A program made the translations under genes and the position numbers. This document shows, piece by piece, positions 1-7,220 of a DNA stretch of 17,685 nt. The notes beneath the pieces are model-generated. The model had not been told where the DNA came from, did not search any database, and saw nothing but the letters and a program-made list of their open reading frames with translations. The stretch is from assembly GCA_034002405.1 (NCBI GenBank), contig JAVFAS010000068.1, positions 1 to 17,685 on the forward strand, read 5' to 3'. Numbering within the stretch: position 1 is the stretch's first letter; the number at the start of each line of letters is the position of its first letter. This stretch comes from SZUA-365 sp034002405. GTDB lineage: Bacteria; Bacteroidota; Ignavibacteria; SZUA-365.

Positions 1-45
1 AACGGTGGAGACGCGGAGCGCCCCATGGAGAGGTATGCACATTGT

Positions 46-179
46 GTCACCCCGAGTTGCGGCGCGCGACGAAGGAGCGCGACGCGTATCGAGGGGCGGT
101 TCGTCCAGAGGGGCGGTCCCTCGTTACGACGGACGTCAGCACGCCTCCGGCGTGCTGACGTCCGTCTACTCGGGATGAC
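46..179. repeat. Composite intergenic repeat element with terminal inverted repeats
   Basis: The 12-mer at 46-57 (GTCACCCCGAGT) and the 12-mer at 168-179 (ACTCGGGATGAC) are inverted copies of each other with one mismatch, so they bracket the segment like terminal inverted repeats. Inside are two direct copies of GAGGGGCGGT (91-100 and 108-117, 17-bp period) and a perfect 18-bp-stem hairpin (128-166). The element is itself flanked by a direct repeat: AACGGTGGAGACGC at 1-14 and AACGGTGGAAACGC at 183-196 differ by one base. Motifs like GTCA(C/T)CCCGAG are common in dispersed intergenic repeats of many bacteria. I see only one copy here, so calling it dispersed is inference. It codes for nothing convincing. 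Confidence 0.5.
128..166. terminator. Perfect 18-bp hairpin, possible bidirectional terminator
   Basis: An 18-bp arm (128-145) and its exact complement (149-166) are separated by TCC only. No T-run follows on either strand. It lies about 85-120 bases beyond the rpsD stop on the minus strand and could also close a plus-strand gene left of the window. It may equally be the core of the surrounding repeat element rather than a terminator. Confidence 0.45.
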
Positions 180-195
180 CGGAACGGTGGAAACG

Positions 196-225
196 CCGAA
201 CGGCGTCCGTGGGGACGCCGTTCGG
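196..225 (-). terminator. Hairpin downstream of rpsD, probable terminator
   Basis: Thirteen perfect base pairs (196-208 with 213-225) close a 4-base loop. Read on the minus strand the hairpin starts 24 bases after the rpsD stop codon, the usual place for an intrinsic terminator. What follows it on that strand (CGTTTCC) is only a weak T-tract, so it may work with Rho or mainly protect the mRNA 3' end. Confidence 0.55.
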
Positions 226-249
226 AAAGGACAAATGCCGCGTGGCTGC

Positions 250-855
250 TTAGCGGGAGTAGTACTCGATCACCAGCGGGAAATCACACACGACGGGGAT
301 TTTCTCGCGTTCCGGCGCCGCCATCAGCGTGATGGACAGTTCGGGTTTGGAAATGGCAAGGTACTCGGGCGGACGCGCGCCCTTGACGGCGTCGTTGAAG
401 CACTCGATCTTGCGGCTCTTCTGGCGCACGGTGATCACGTCGTTGACGCGCACGCGGTAGGACGGAATGTCCACGCGCTTCCCGTTCACTTCGATGTGCC
501 CGTGATTGACATACTGGCGCGCGGCGAAAATCGTGCGGGCAAGGCCACCGCGATACACGAGGGCATCGAGACGGGTTTCCAGCATGGCGGCCAGGTTATC
601 GGATGTGTTTCCGGTCTTCTGCGACGACTTCTTGTAGTAGTTCAGCATCTGCTTTTCGCTGATGTTGTACTGCCAACGCAGCCGCTGCTTTTCGATCAGC
701 TGCTTCTTGTAGTCGGAGATCTTCGCGCGACGATTGCGCGACAGACCATGGGCACCGGGTGGATGGGGTTTGCGCTCCATGACTTTCGATGCCTTGGGAG
801 AGAGGGGAACGCCGAGCTGGCGCGAGATTTTGACCTTGGGGCCGTTGTACTTCAT
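250..855 (-). CDS. rpsD: 30S ribosomal protein S4
   Basis: Primary 16S rRNA-binding protein of the small subunit. It nucleates assembly of the 5' domain and lines the mRNA entry region. The 201-residue product matches the family length. It begins MKYNGPKVKISRQLG and has the typical PHPPGAHG stretch, then the S4 RNA-binding fold from about residue 90 (RLDALVYRGG, ARQYVNHGHIEVNGKRVD). The N-terminal arm has no cysteines, so this is the zinc-free (C-minus) form; the only cysteines are in IECFNDAV and VVCDFP near the C terminus. The ATG at 855 is preceded by GGAG with a 9-base gap. The gene stands alone here, without rpsM, rpsK or rpoA, which accompany it in many bacteria; stand-alone rpsD is known in Bacillus. 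Identity is certain. Whether a second S4 exists elsewhere is unknown. Confidence 0.97.
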   Translation of the reverse strand: MKYNGPKVKISRQLGVPLSPKASKVMERKPHPPGAHGLSRNRRAKISDYKKQLIEKQRLRWQYNISEKQMLNYYKKSSQKTGNTSDNLAAMLETRLDALVYRGGLARTIFAARQYVNHGHIEVNGKRVDIPSYRVRVNDVITVRQKSRKIECFNDAVKGARPPEYLAISKPELSITLMAAPEREKIPVVCDFPLVIEYYSR

Positions 856-963
856 ACTGGGTTGCTCCGATGGACCTTTATTTCCGTTATCCTCTGTTTG
901 ACATGCCGTGACGTGATACTCCTGTCAAGCGGGCGTACTTTGCCTGCAATAAGAGCATCGGTA

Positions 964-991
964 AATATACCACCTTCGACGGAAAAGTCAA
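964..991 (-). promoter_or_regulatory. Sigma70-like promoter for rpsD
   Basis: On the minus strand TTGACT (986-991) and TATATT (964-969) are 16 bp apart, five of six matches to consensus at each box. Transcription would start near 957 and give a leader of about 100 nt before the rpsD ATG. That is long enough for S4-type autogenous control. CCGATG at the start of this leader could pair with CATCGG beside the GGAG Shine-Dalgarno. The pairing is only 6 bp and is speculative. Confidence 0.6.
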
Positions 992-1077
992 AACCCGTGA
1001 TGCGTATTCACCGCGCCGGAGTTGCGCGATCCCCAGAGACACCGTCCCGGCCCCGTGTGATCCTCCCCGTGATGTGA

Positions 1078-1109
1078 CGTCGACTCGGACAAGAAGGCGT
1101 CGACACGGA
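1078..1109. repeat. Two 12-bp direct repeats, possible operator upstream of the kynurenine operon
   Basis: CGTCGACTCGGA (1078-1089) and CGTCGACACGGA (1098-1109) differ by one base and are phased at 20 bp, about two helical turns. Each contains the palindrome GTCGAC. They sit about 35 bp upstream of the proposed plus-strand promoter. A regulator binding side by side is possible. No regulator gene is in the window to support it. Confidence 0.3.
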
Positions 1110-1143
1110 GGCCATGCGGTCGTGCGGAACATCGGTGTCGCGT

Positions 1144-1171
1144 TTGCGATTTTATCCACCACGCGTATCTT
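1144..1171 (+). promoter_or_regulatory. Possible promoter of the kynurenine operon
   Basis: TTGCGA (1144-1149) and TATCTT (1166-1171) are 16 bp apart, four of six matches each. The start would be near 1178 and the leader about 70 nt. The rest of 856-1249 holds no convincing gene: short frames on both strands there lack start signals and recognisable products. Some promoter must lie in this divergent gap, since rpsD is on the other strand. The exact boxes are weak. Confidence 0.35.
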
Positions 1172-1249
1172 GCAGGACAGATATTCACGTCCATTCATCA
1201 TATCCGTCGCCGACACGTTGTGGCGGCACTCCTCCGGAACGATCACTTC

Positions 1250-2692
1250 ATGGAGTATCTCCGCAATTATATTGATGGCACGCTGCGCGATCCGATGACC
1301 GGTTCGTGGCTGCCGGTACACGAGCCCGCCGCGGGACGCGTCTACGCGATGGCAGCCGATTCGGCCGGCGTGGATGTGGACGCGGCGGTGGATGCCGCCC
1401 GCGGTGCCTTTCCCCGCTGGAGCGCCACGCCGGTGGAACAACGCGCGCACCATCTTCTCGATGTGGCGGCGCTGATCGAAGCGCGCATTCCGCAATTCGC
1501 CCGCGCCGAGTCCCGCGACAACGGGAAGCCGGTGTGGCTCGCGGCATCGGTGGACATTCCTCGCGCGGTGAAAAACCTGCGGTTCTTCGCCTCCGCGATA
1601 CAACACGTGTCTTCCGAGTCCCACCAGACCGACGCCGAAGCCCTGAATTTCACCCTGCGTCAACCAATCGGCGTCGCGGGCTGCATCTCGCCGTGGAATC
1701 TCCCGCTGTACCTGTTCACCTGGAAAATCGCGCCGGCGCTCGCGGCGGGGAACTGCGTGGTCGCCAAGCCCTCCGAGATCACGCCGTATACCGCGTTCCT
1801 GCTTTCGGAAATGTGCATGGAAGCCGGATTCCCCCCCGGCGTGCTCAATATCGTGCACGGACGCGGCGATGTCGTGGGCGCGGCGATCACGGCCCATCCC
1901 GAAGTACCCGCCATCAGTTTCACGGGCGGCACGGCGACGGGCGCGACCATCGCGCGCACCGCCGCACCGATGTTCAAGAAACTCTCGCTCGAACTCGGCG
2001 GAAAGAATCCCACCCTTATCTTCGCGGATTGCGATATCGACGAAACGCTCGACACGGTCGTGCGATCATCCTTCTCCAACCAGGGGGAAATCTGTCTCTG
2101 CGGATCACGCATCCTCGTCGAGCGCGCGATCTACGACCGCTTCCGCGACGCCTTCGTCGCGCGCGTCCGCACGCTCGTGGTCGGCGACCCGCTCGATGAG
2201 GTGACGCAGCAGGGCGCCTTGGTCTCGGAGGGACACATGGAGAAAGTCCTCTCATACGTCGCGCTGGCGCGCGAGGAAGGCGGGACGGTGCTCTGTGGCG
2301 GGGAACGCGTGCGCGTGGAAGGACGCTGCGAGGGCGGATGGTTTGTCGCACCCACCGTCATCGAAGGACTCCCCTTCACATGCCGCACGAATCAGGAAGA
2401 GATCTTTGGTCCCGTCGTCACCCTTGCCCCCTTCGACAGCGAAGAGGAATGCCTGACCATGGCGAACGCGAGTCCCTACGGACTCGCCGCCTCGGTGTGG
2501 ACCACGGACCTGCGCCGCGCCCATCGCATCGCCGCCGCGCTGCAGACCGGCATCGTGTGGGTGAACTGCTGGATGCTCCGGGACTTGCGCACGCCCTTCG
2601 GCGGCATGAAGCAGTCGGGCGTCGGACGTGAGGGCGGCTGGGACGCGCTGCGCTTCTTCACCGAGGCGAAAAACGTCTGCATCAAACTGTGA
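1250..2692 (+). CDS. nbaE: 2-aminomuconic 6-semialdehyde dehydrogenase (ALDH8 type)
   Basis: NAD-dependent oxidation of 2-aminomuconate 6-semialdehyde to 2-aminomuconate in cytosolic kynurenine catabolism. From the ATG at 1250 the product has 480 residues, close to animal ALDH8A1. It starts MEYLRNYIDG, the usual ALDH opening; a GTG at 1220 would add ten unaligned residues, so I prefer 1250. Visible motifs are the cofactor-binding PWNLPLYLFTWK, the general base Glu248 in LELGGKNP, and the catalytic Cys282 in NQGEICLCGSR. That last stretch is distinctive of the ALDH8/aminomuconate group. The C-terminal GGMKQSGVGREGG is also typical. It is the first gene of the operon, and its stop overlaps or nearly touches the deaminase start. 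Context with ACMS decarboxylase makes the substrate assignment strong. A 2-hydroxymuconic semialdehyde dehydrogenase is the main alternative. Confidence 0.9.
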   Translation: MEYLRNYIDGTLRDPMTGSWLPVHEPAAGRVYAMAADSAGVDVDAAVDAARGAFPRWSATPVEQRAHHLLDVAALIEARIPQFARAESRDNGKPVWLAASVDIPRAVKNLRFFASAIQHVSSESHQTDAEALNFTLRQPIGVAGCISPWNLPLYLFTWKIAPALAAGNCVVAKPSEITPYTAFLLSEMCMEAGFPPGVLNIVHGRGDVVGAAITAHPEVPAISFTGGTATGATIARTAAPMFKKLSLELGGKNPTLIFADCDIDETLDTVVRSSFSNQGEICLCGSRILVERAIYDRFRDAFVARVRTLVVGDPLDEVTQQGALVSEGHMEKVLSYVALAREEGGTVLCGGERVRVEGRCEGGWFVAPTVIEGLPFTCRTNQEEIFGPVVTLAPFDSEEECLTMANASPYGLAASVWTTDLRRAHRIAAALQTGIVWVNCWMLRDLRTPFGGMKQSGVGREGGWDALRFFTEAKNVCIKL

Positions 2693-2697
2693 CCGCA

Positions 2698-3210
2698 ATG
2701 ACGAAAAAAAACGATATGGATATCCTTCATCACAATCGCCCGGACGACATCGATCCCGCGCCAGGAGCCGGACACGCGGAGCGGCACGCCGCGCCATCCT
2801 CGACCGCGATCGAAGCACGATCCGCGCCCGAGCCCGTTGGCCTGTATCCGCATGCCCGTCGCGTGGGCAACCTTCTGTTTTTGTCGGGCGTGGGGCCCCG
2901 CGTCCGGGGAAGCCAGGACATCCCCGGTGTCACACGCGATACCGCGGGCAACGTGGTCGATCACGACATCGAGGCACAGTGTCGGTCGGTGTTCGCCAAC
3001 GTTCGCACCATTCTCGAGGAAGCTGGATCGGACTGGAGCAAGCTCGTCGACGTGACGGTGTTTCTCACCGACATGCGGCGGGACTTCGCGATCTACAACC
3101 GCGTCTACGCCGAATATTTCCATGACAATCAGCCCTGCCGCACCACCGTGGAGGTCAGCGCGCTCCCGACTCCCATCGCCATCGAATTGAAATGCATCGC
3201 GGTGCTCTGA
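2698..3210 (+). CDS. nbaF: RidA-family 2-aminomuconate deaminase
   Basis: Hydrolytic deamination of 2-aminomuconate to 4-oxalocrotonate plus ammonia, the step after the dehydrogenase encoded just upstream. The RidA core begins near residue 48 with VGLYPHARRVGNLLFLSGVG. It ends with the conserved arginine in CRTTVEVSALP and IELKCIAVL. Known 2-aminomuconate deaminases of this family have about 142 residues and share the YPHARR start. This protein has 170 from ATG 2698, because of an N-terminal extension rich in His, Pro, Ala and Asp with no recognisable fold. A GTG at 2689, overlapping the upstream TGA, is an alternative start. RidA proteins also act generally on enamines and imines, but the operon position favours the specific role. 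Confidence 0.85.
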   Translation: MTKKNDMDILHHNRPDDIDPAPGAGHAERHAAPSSTAIEARSAPEPVGLYPHARRVGNLLFLSGVGPRVRGSQDIPGVTRDTAGNVVDHDIEAQCRSVFANVRTILEEAGSDWSKLVDVTVFLTDMRRDFAIYNRVYAEYFHDNQPCRTTVEVSALPTPIAIELKCIAVL

Positions 3211-3269
3211 GCGCGGGAGAGCGTCCCGGACGCGGTCCCATTGTCTGAACACAGCAGAAAGGCAGTCAC

Positions 3270-3794
3270 ATGTATACATTGAACGGCATCAATTTTCGTG
3301 CTTGGATCGACGAGCACCGGCATCTGCTCAAACCGCCGGTGGGGAATCAACAAGTGTTCGAGAATGCCGAGTTCATCGTCATGGTGGTGGGCGGACCGAA
3401 CGCGCGCAAGGATTACCATTACAACGAGGGCGAGGAGTTCTTTTACCAGGTCGAGGGCGACATCACGCTGAAGGTCATCGACGACGGTACCCCGCGCGAC
3501 ATTTCCATTCGCGAAGGAGAAATCTTCCTGCTTCCCGCGCGCGTGCCGCATTCGCCACAGCGACCCGCCGGGACGGTCGGACTCGTCATCGAGCGCAAAC
3601 GCCGTGCGGGAGAACTCGACGGATGTTTCTGGTTCTGTGAGTCCTGCGGCACGAAGTTGCATGCGGAGTATTTCCCGATGGAAAACATCGTCACGCAGCT
3701 CCCCGGGATCATGGATGCGTTCTACGCTTCCGAGGAAAAGCGCCACTGCGACACCTGCGGTGCCGTGATGCAACCGCCGACCCCTGTATTCTGA
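3270..3794 (+). CDS. nbaC: 3-hydroxyanthranilate 3,4-dioxygenase
   Basis: Non-haem Fe(II) cupin that opens the ring of 3-hydroxyanthranilate to 2-amino-3-carboxymuconate 6-semialdehyde (ACMS). The 174 residues match bacterial enzymes. Iron ligands are His50, Glu56 and His94 (in YHYNEGEEFFYQ and RVPHSPQRP), with the same spacing as the characterised Cupriavidus enzyme. Arg46, Arg98 and Glu108 fit the substrate pocket. The C-terminal tail carries two CxxC pairs (Cys123/126 and Cys160/163), the rubredoxin-like second metal site found in the bacterial form and absent from the animal form. AGAAAGG lies 7 bases before the ATG at 3270. The gap of 59 bases from the deaminase is one of the largest in the operon, so it may be translated independently. 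Confidence 0.96.
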   Translation: MYTLNGINFRAWIDEHRHLLKPPVGNQQVFENAEFIVMVVGGPNARKDYHYNEGEEFFYQVEGDITLKVIDDGTPRDISIREGEIFLLPARVPHSPQRPAGTVGLVIERKRRAGELDGCFWFCESCGTKLHAEYFPMENIVTQLPGIMDAFYASEEKRHCDTCGAVMQPPTPVF

Positions 3795-3816
3795 GAACAA
3801 GATCCGAGTATCCGCA

Positions 3817-4833
3817 ATGTTCAAAGTCGACGTCCACACCCATATCCTTCCGAAACGCTGGCCCGACCTCGAGAAGCGCTACGGATACGGCGGGTGGCCC
3901 CGTTTCGAGACGCAAGCGGACGGCAGCGAAGCGATGATGGTCGACTGCAAGCATTTCCGCACCTTCCAGCCAAACGCGTGGAATCCCGACGTTCGTCTCC
4001 ACGACTGTGACCACGACGGAGTACGGGTGCAAGTGCTCTCGACCGTACCGATTCTCTTCAGCTATTGGGCGAAGCCGGACGACGGACTCGATTTCTCGCG
4101 CTATCTCAACGATCACATCGCGGAAACCGCGGCCGCGCATCCCACGCGCTTTGTCGGCCTCGCCACCGTGCCACTGCAGTCACCGGAACTGGCGATTCGC
4201 GAACTCGAGCGCGCGGTGAAGGAACTCGGCCTCGCCGGTGTGGAAATCGGTACGCATGTCAACGACTGGAACCTGAACGAGCCGGCGCTCTTTCCGTTTT
4301 TTGAAGCCGCGGCCGAACTCGGCGCGGCGGTGTTCGTGCATCCATGGGACATGATGGGCCGCGATCGCATGCCCCAGTACTGGCTTCCCTGGCTGGTCGG
4401 CATGCCGGCGGAAACCTCGCGCGCGATCTGTTCGATGATATTCGGGGGCGTGTTCGAGCGCCTCCCGGCGCTCCGCGTCAATTTCGCGCACGGAGGTGGG
4501 TCCTTCCCGGCAACCATCGGACGCATCGAACACGGATTCACCGTGCGTCCCGACCTGGTGGCGGTCGACAATCCGGTTTCGCCCCGAGCGTATCTCGGAC
4601 GCTTCTATCTCGATTCTCTCGTGCACGATCCGTTGATGCTGCGCTATATCGTCGACCTCGTCGGGGAATCCCGCGTCACGCTCGGATCGGACTACCCCTT
4701 CCCGCTCGGGGAACACCGACCGGGCACGCTGATCGAATCGATGGACGATTTCTCCGATCGCGTCAAACGCATGCTGCTCGGCGAGAACGCGCTTGCGTGG
4801 CTCGGCCTGAGGCCGGAGCAATTCCTCCCATGA
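3817..4833 (+). CDS. nbaD: 2-amino-3-carboxymuconate-6-semialdehyde decarboxylase (ACMSD)
   Basis: Zinc amidohydrolase-superfamily decarboxylase converting ACMS to 2-aminomuconate 6-semialdehyde. It diverts carbon from spontaneous closure to quinolinate (the NAD precursor) into catabolism. The 338 residues match the family. Metal-site residues are visible: His7 and His9 (VDVHTHILPKRW), His175 (FVHPWDMMG), His225 (NFAHGGG) and Asp292 (LGSDYPFPLG). Arg48 and Arg236 correspond to the substrate-carboxylate arginines of the Pseudomonas enzyme. The TGA stop overlaps the ATG of the next gene (ATGA at 4830-4833), which indicates translational coupling. Its presence is the best evidence that this operon degrades tryptophan rather than making NAD. 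Confidence 0.96.
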   Translation: MFKVDVHTHILPKRWPDLEKRYGYGGWPRFETQADGSEAMMVDCKHFRTFQPNAWNPDVRLHDCDHDGVRVQVLSTVPILFSYWAKPDDGLDFSRYLNDHIAETAAAHPTRFVGLATVPLQSPELAIRELERAVKELGLAGVEIGTHVNDWNLNEPALFPFFEAAAELGAAVFVHPWDMMGRDRMPQYWLPWLVGMPAETSRAICSMIFGGVFERLPALRVNFAHGGGSFPATIGRIEHGFTVRPDLVAVDNPVSPRAYLGRFYLDSLVHDPLMLRYIVDLVGESRVTLGSDYPFPLGEHRPGTLIESMDDFSDRVKRMLLGENALAWLGLRPEQFLP

Positions 4834-5741
4834 CCGCCCTGTTCCATATCGACGGCCGCGACTATTACGCCGATCTCTCCACGGGACGAAGTATCGCCAT
4901 CCCCTTGCATTTCGACGGCCCGCAGCCCAACAGTTACGATGTCGACCAGGCACATGCGGAGGCCGTGGAGAGCGGCGGGTTCATCGGCGACACACGACGC
5001 GGCGGCAGTTGCAATTTCGAGCGGATGACCCTCATTCCCCACTGCAACGGGACGCATACCGAATGCGTCGGGCATATCACGCGCGCGCGCATCGCGGTCG
5101 GCACCGTGCTGTCCCCCGCGATCATGCCCGCGTTGCTGCTCAGCGTGCCCGTCACGTCCGCCGCGGCCACCGCGGAATGCTATGAACCACCGAAATCGGA
5201 AAATGATGTCCTCATTACGGCGACCGCGATCGTCGCGGCGCTCGCGGCGCACGGGATCGCCGTTCCGGATTCGCGCGCGTACGCAGCACAACCGGATCCG
5301 GCCACCGACGCGGAGCAGAATGACGCACCGCCCTCGCATCCGTTTCTCGAAGCGTTGCTGCTCCGCACGCTTCCAAACGACCCCGGAAAATGTACACGGC
5401 GCTATATGGCCGAGCCCGCGGCCTTTTTCAGCGTCGAGGCGATGCGGTTGCTGTGCCGGCTCGGTGTCCGGCATCTGCTCGTCGACGTCCCCTCGCTCGA
5501 CCGCGCCTTCGACGATGGCCACATGACGGCGCACCACATCTTCTGGGATCTTCCCGCCGGGAGTCACGACATGGGGGCGCGGAACGCCTCGACACGCACG
5601 GTAACCGAGATGATCTTCATTCCCGACGACATTCCGGACGGACGCTATCTGCTCGATCTGCAGATCGCGGCATTCGTTTCCGACGCCGCACCCAGTCGTC
5701 CAGTGCTCTTTTCCCTCACCCCCGTTCACGGCGGTACTTGA
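4830..5741 (+). CDS. Cyclase-family (PF04199-like) protein, probable kynurenine formamidase
   Basis: By position it should hydrolyse N-formylkynurenine to kynurenine and formate, the one step of the upper pathway not covered by another gene here. The 303-residue product carries a variant of the KynB metal motif HxGTHxDxPxH: residues 71-82 read HCNGTHTECVGH. The aspartate is replaced by glutamate, the proline by valine, and the first histidine is displaced. A second signature is VDVPSLD...TAHHIFWDL, followed by the TVTEMIF glutamate near the C terminus. Classical KynB has about 210 residues; the extra length includes a polar linker around residues 150-170 (AAQPDPATDAEQNDAPPSHP). I recall similar GTHTEC-type cyclases in Bacteroidota. 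The fold assignment is good; the formamidase activity is inferred from context. Confidence 0.8.
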   Translation: MTALFHIDGRDYYADLSTGRSIAIPLHFDGPQPNSYDVDQAHAEAVESGGFIGDTRRGGSCNFERMTLIPHCNGTHTECVGHITRARIAVGTVLSPAIMPALLLSVPVTSAAATAECYEPPKSENDVLITATAIVAALAAHGIAVPDSRAYAAQPDPATDAEQNDAPPSHPFLEALLLRTLPNDPGKCTRRYMAEPAAFFSVEAMRLLCRLGVRHLLVDVPSLDRAFDDGHMTAHHIFWDLPAGSHDMGARNASTRTVTEMIFIPDDIPDGRYLLDLQIAAFVSDAAPSRPVLFSLTPVHGGT

Positions 5742-5743
5742 TC

Positions 5744-7192
5744 ATGCGCGACACAGACATCGGCAACACCATGCACCTCGGCAGCGACATGCACCTCGAC
5801 AGCGACATGCACCTCGGCACATCCATGCACGACGGCAACGCCATGCACGACGACACATCCATACACGACGACAGCGCCACGCATAACACGCGTGATGTCC
5901 CGGTCGACACCTCCGCGGGGACGGTCTTCGACAGCGACGCCGACGGAGCCGACCGTCTCGACCGGGACGATCCGCTCCGCGCCTTCCGGGCGCAGTTCCA
6001 CATCCCCCGCGGATCGGACGGCAGCGAGGTGCTGTATTTCTGCGGCAATTCGCTCGGACTGCAGCCGCGTTCGGTACGGCAGTATGTCGAGGAGGAATTG
6101 CGCGCGTGGGCGGAGCTCGGTGTCGAGGGACACGCGCGAGGGAAACATCCCTGGACGCCGTATCACGAACTGCTCACCGCGCAGACCGCACGCATTGTGG
6201 GTGCACTGCCGGAGGAGGTCGTGACGATGAACACCTTGACCGTGAACCTGCATCTTTTGATGGTGTCGTTTTACCGACCGACCACGTCGCGGTGGAAAAT
6301 CATTATCGAGGAACAGGCCTTTCCGTCCGATCAATACGCCGTCGCCTCGCAGTTGCACGTTCACGGCTTCGATCCCGTCGCGGGTGTCATCGAAATCCCC
6401 CGCGATACCGATGGGCAGTACGGCACCGACCGCGTGCTCGAGACCATTGCGCGCCATCGTGACGACGCCGCGCTGCTCCTGCTCGGTGGCGTGAATTACT
6501 ACAACGGCGAACTGTTCGACATCGCGACCATCACGCGTGCCGCGCGGGAGGCGGGCATCGTGGTCGGCGTCGACGGCGCGCATGCGGTGGGAAATGTGCC
6601 CCTGCGCCTGCACGACTGGGACGTCGACTTCGCCGCATGGTGTTCATACAAGTACCTCAATGCCGGACCGGGCAGCACGGCCGCCGCCTTCGTGCATGCG
6701 CGGCATGCGCGGCGAACCGATTTGCCCCGCTTCGCGGGTTGGTGGGGACACGACAAGGCGTCGCGTTTCGCGATGCCGGCGCGGTTTCAGCCGATCGAAG
6801 GCGCGGAGGGCTGGCAGCTGAGCAACCCGTCGATACTCCCGCTCGCGGCGCTGCGGGCCTCGCTCGACTTGTTCGACCGCGCGGGGATGGATGCGCTCCG
6901 CCGCAAGAGCGAACTGCTCACCGGCTACCTCTCGTATCTCCTTCGGCAACGCCCCTCCCCGCATTGGCGCATCATCACACCCGATGACGCGGCCCGACGC
7001 GGTTGTCAGCTGTCGCTGCGTGTTTCCGCCTTCGGCCGTCGCCTGTTTGACTACCTGTCATCGGCGCAGGTCGTCTGCGACTGGCGCGAACCCGACGTCG
7101 TGCGCGTCGCGCCGGTACCGATGTACAACAGCTTCACGGATGTGTGGCGCTTCGCCGGACTCGTCCACACGTTCTTCGCGGCGATTCCCTGA
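5744..7192 (+). CDS. kynU: Kynureninase with a histidine-repeat N-terminal extension
   Basis: PLP enzyme that splits 3-hydroxykynurenine (or kynurenine) into 3-hydroxyanthranilate (or anthranilate) and alanine. The catalytic domain starts near residue 73 (DPLRAFRAQFHIP) and contains YFCGNSLGLQP, the aspartate of VVGVDGAHAVGN, and the PLP lysine Lys303 in WCSYKYLNAGPGS, almost as in the human enzyme. Total length is 482. Before the domain lies a 72-residue extension unlike any kynureninase I know, made of six-residue units with His at every sixth position (11, 17, 23, 29, 35, 41, 47). The ATG at 5744 follows the previous stop by two bases. In-frame ATGs also occur at 5771, 5789, 5807, 5825 and 5843, so the true start could be inside the repeat. 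The enzyme identity is certain; the start is not. Confidence 0.95.
   Translation: MRDTDIGNTMHLGSDMHLDSDMHLGTSMHDGNAMHDDTSIHDDSATHNTRDVPVDTSAGTVFDSDADGADRLDRDDPLRAFRAQFHIPRGSDGSEVLYFCGNSLGLQPRSVRQYVEEELRAWAELGVEGHARGKHPWTPYHELLTAQTARIVGALPEEVVTMNTLTVNLHLLMVSFYRPTTSRWKIIIEEQAFPSDQYAVASQLHVHGFDPVAGVIEIPRDTDGQYGTDRVLETIARHRDDAALLLLGGVNYYNGELFDIATITRAAREAGIVVGVDGAHAVGNVPLRLHDWDVDFAAWCSYKYLNAGPGSTAAAFVHARHARRTDLPRFAGWWGHDKASRFAMPARFQPIEGAEGWQLSNPSILPLAALRASLDLFDRAGMDALRRKSELLTGYLSYLLRQRPSPHWRIITPDDAARRGCQLSLRVSAFGRRLFDYLSSAQVVCDWREPDVVRVAPVPMYNSFTDVWRFAGLVHTFFAAIP
5771..5890 (+). repeat. 18-bp in-frame tandem repeat encoding MHxxxx hexads
   Basis: Six consecutive 18-bp units (5771-5788, 5789-5806, 5807-5824, 5825-5842, 5843-5860, 5861-5878) and a decayed seventh encode MHLGSD, MHLDSD, MHLGTS, MHDGNA, MHDDTS, IHDDSA, THNTRD. 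Units 1 and 2 differ by one base, which suggests recent duplication by slippage or unequal exchange. Because the unit is a multiple of three, copy-number change would alter length but not frame. Confidence 0.92.
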
Positions 7193-7220
7193 TCCCATTC
7201 CATCAACCTGTGAGCGAGCG

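Noticed and set aside
923..928. Perfect TTGACA box on the minus strand upstream of rpsD
   Set aside because: At 16-18 bp spacing the only candidate -10 is CATGTC-like, much poorer than the pair at 964-991.
25..1077. Open frame of 350 codons on the plus strand
   Set aside because: It runs antisense through rpsD and across the repeat element. The protein has no recognisable domain and the frame is a by-product of GC-rich codon bias.
5771..5890. CRISPR-like array
   Set aside because: The 18-bp units are contiguous with no spacers and are in frame with kynureninase.
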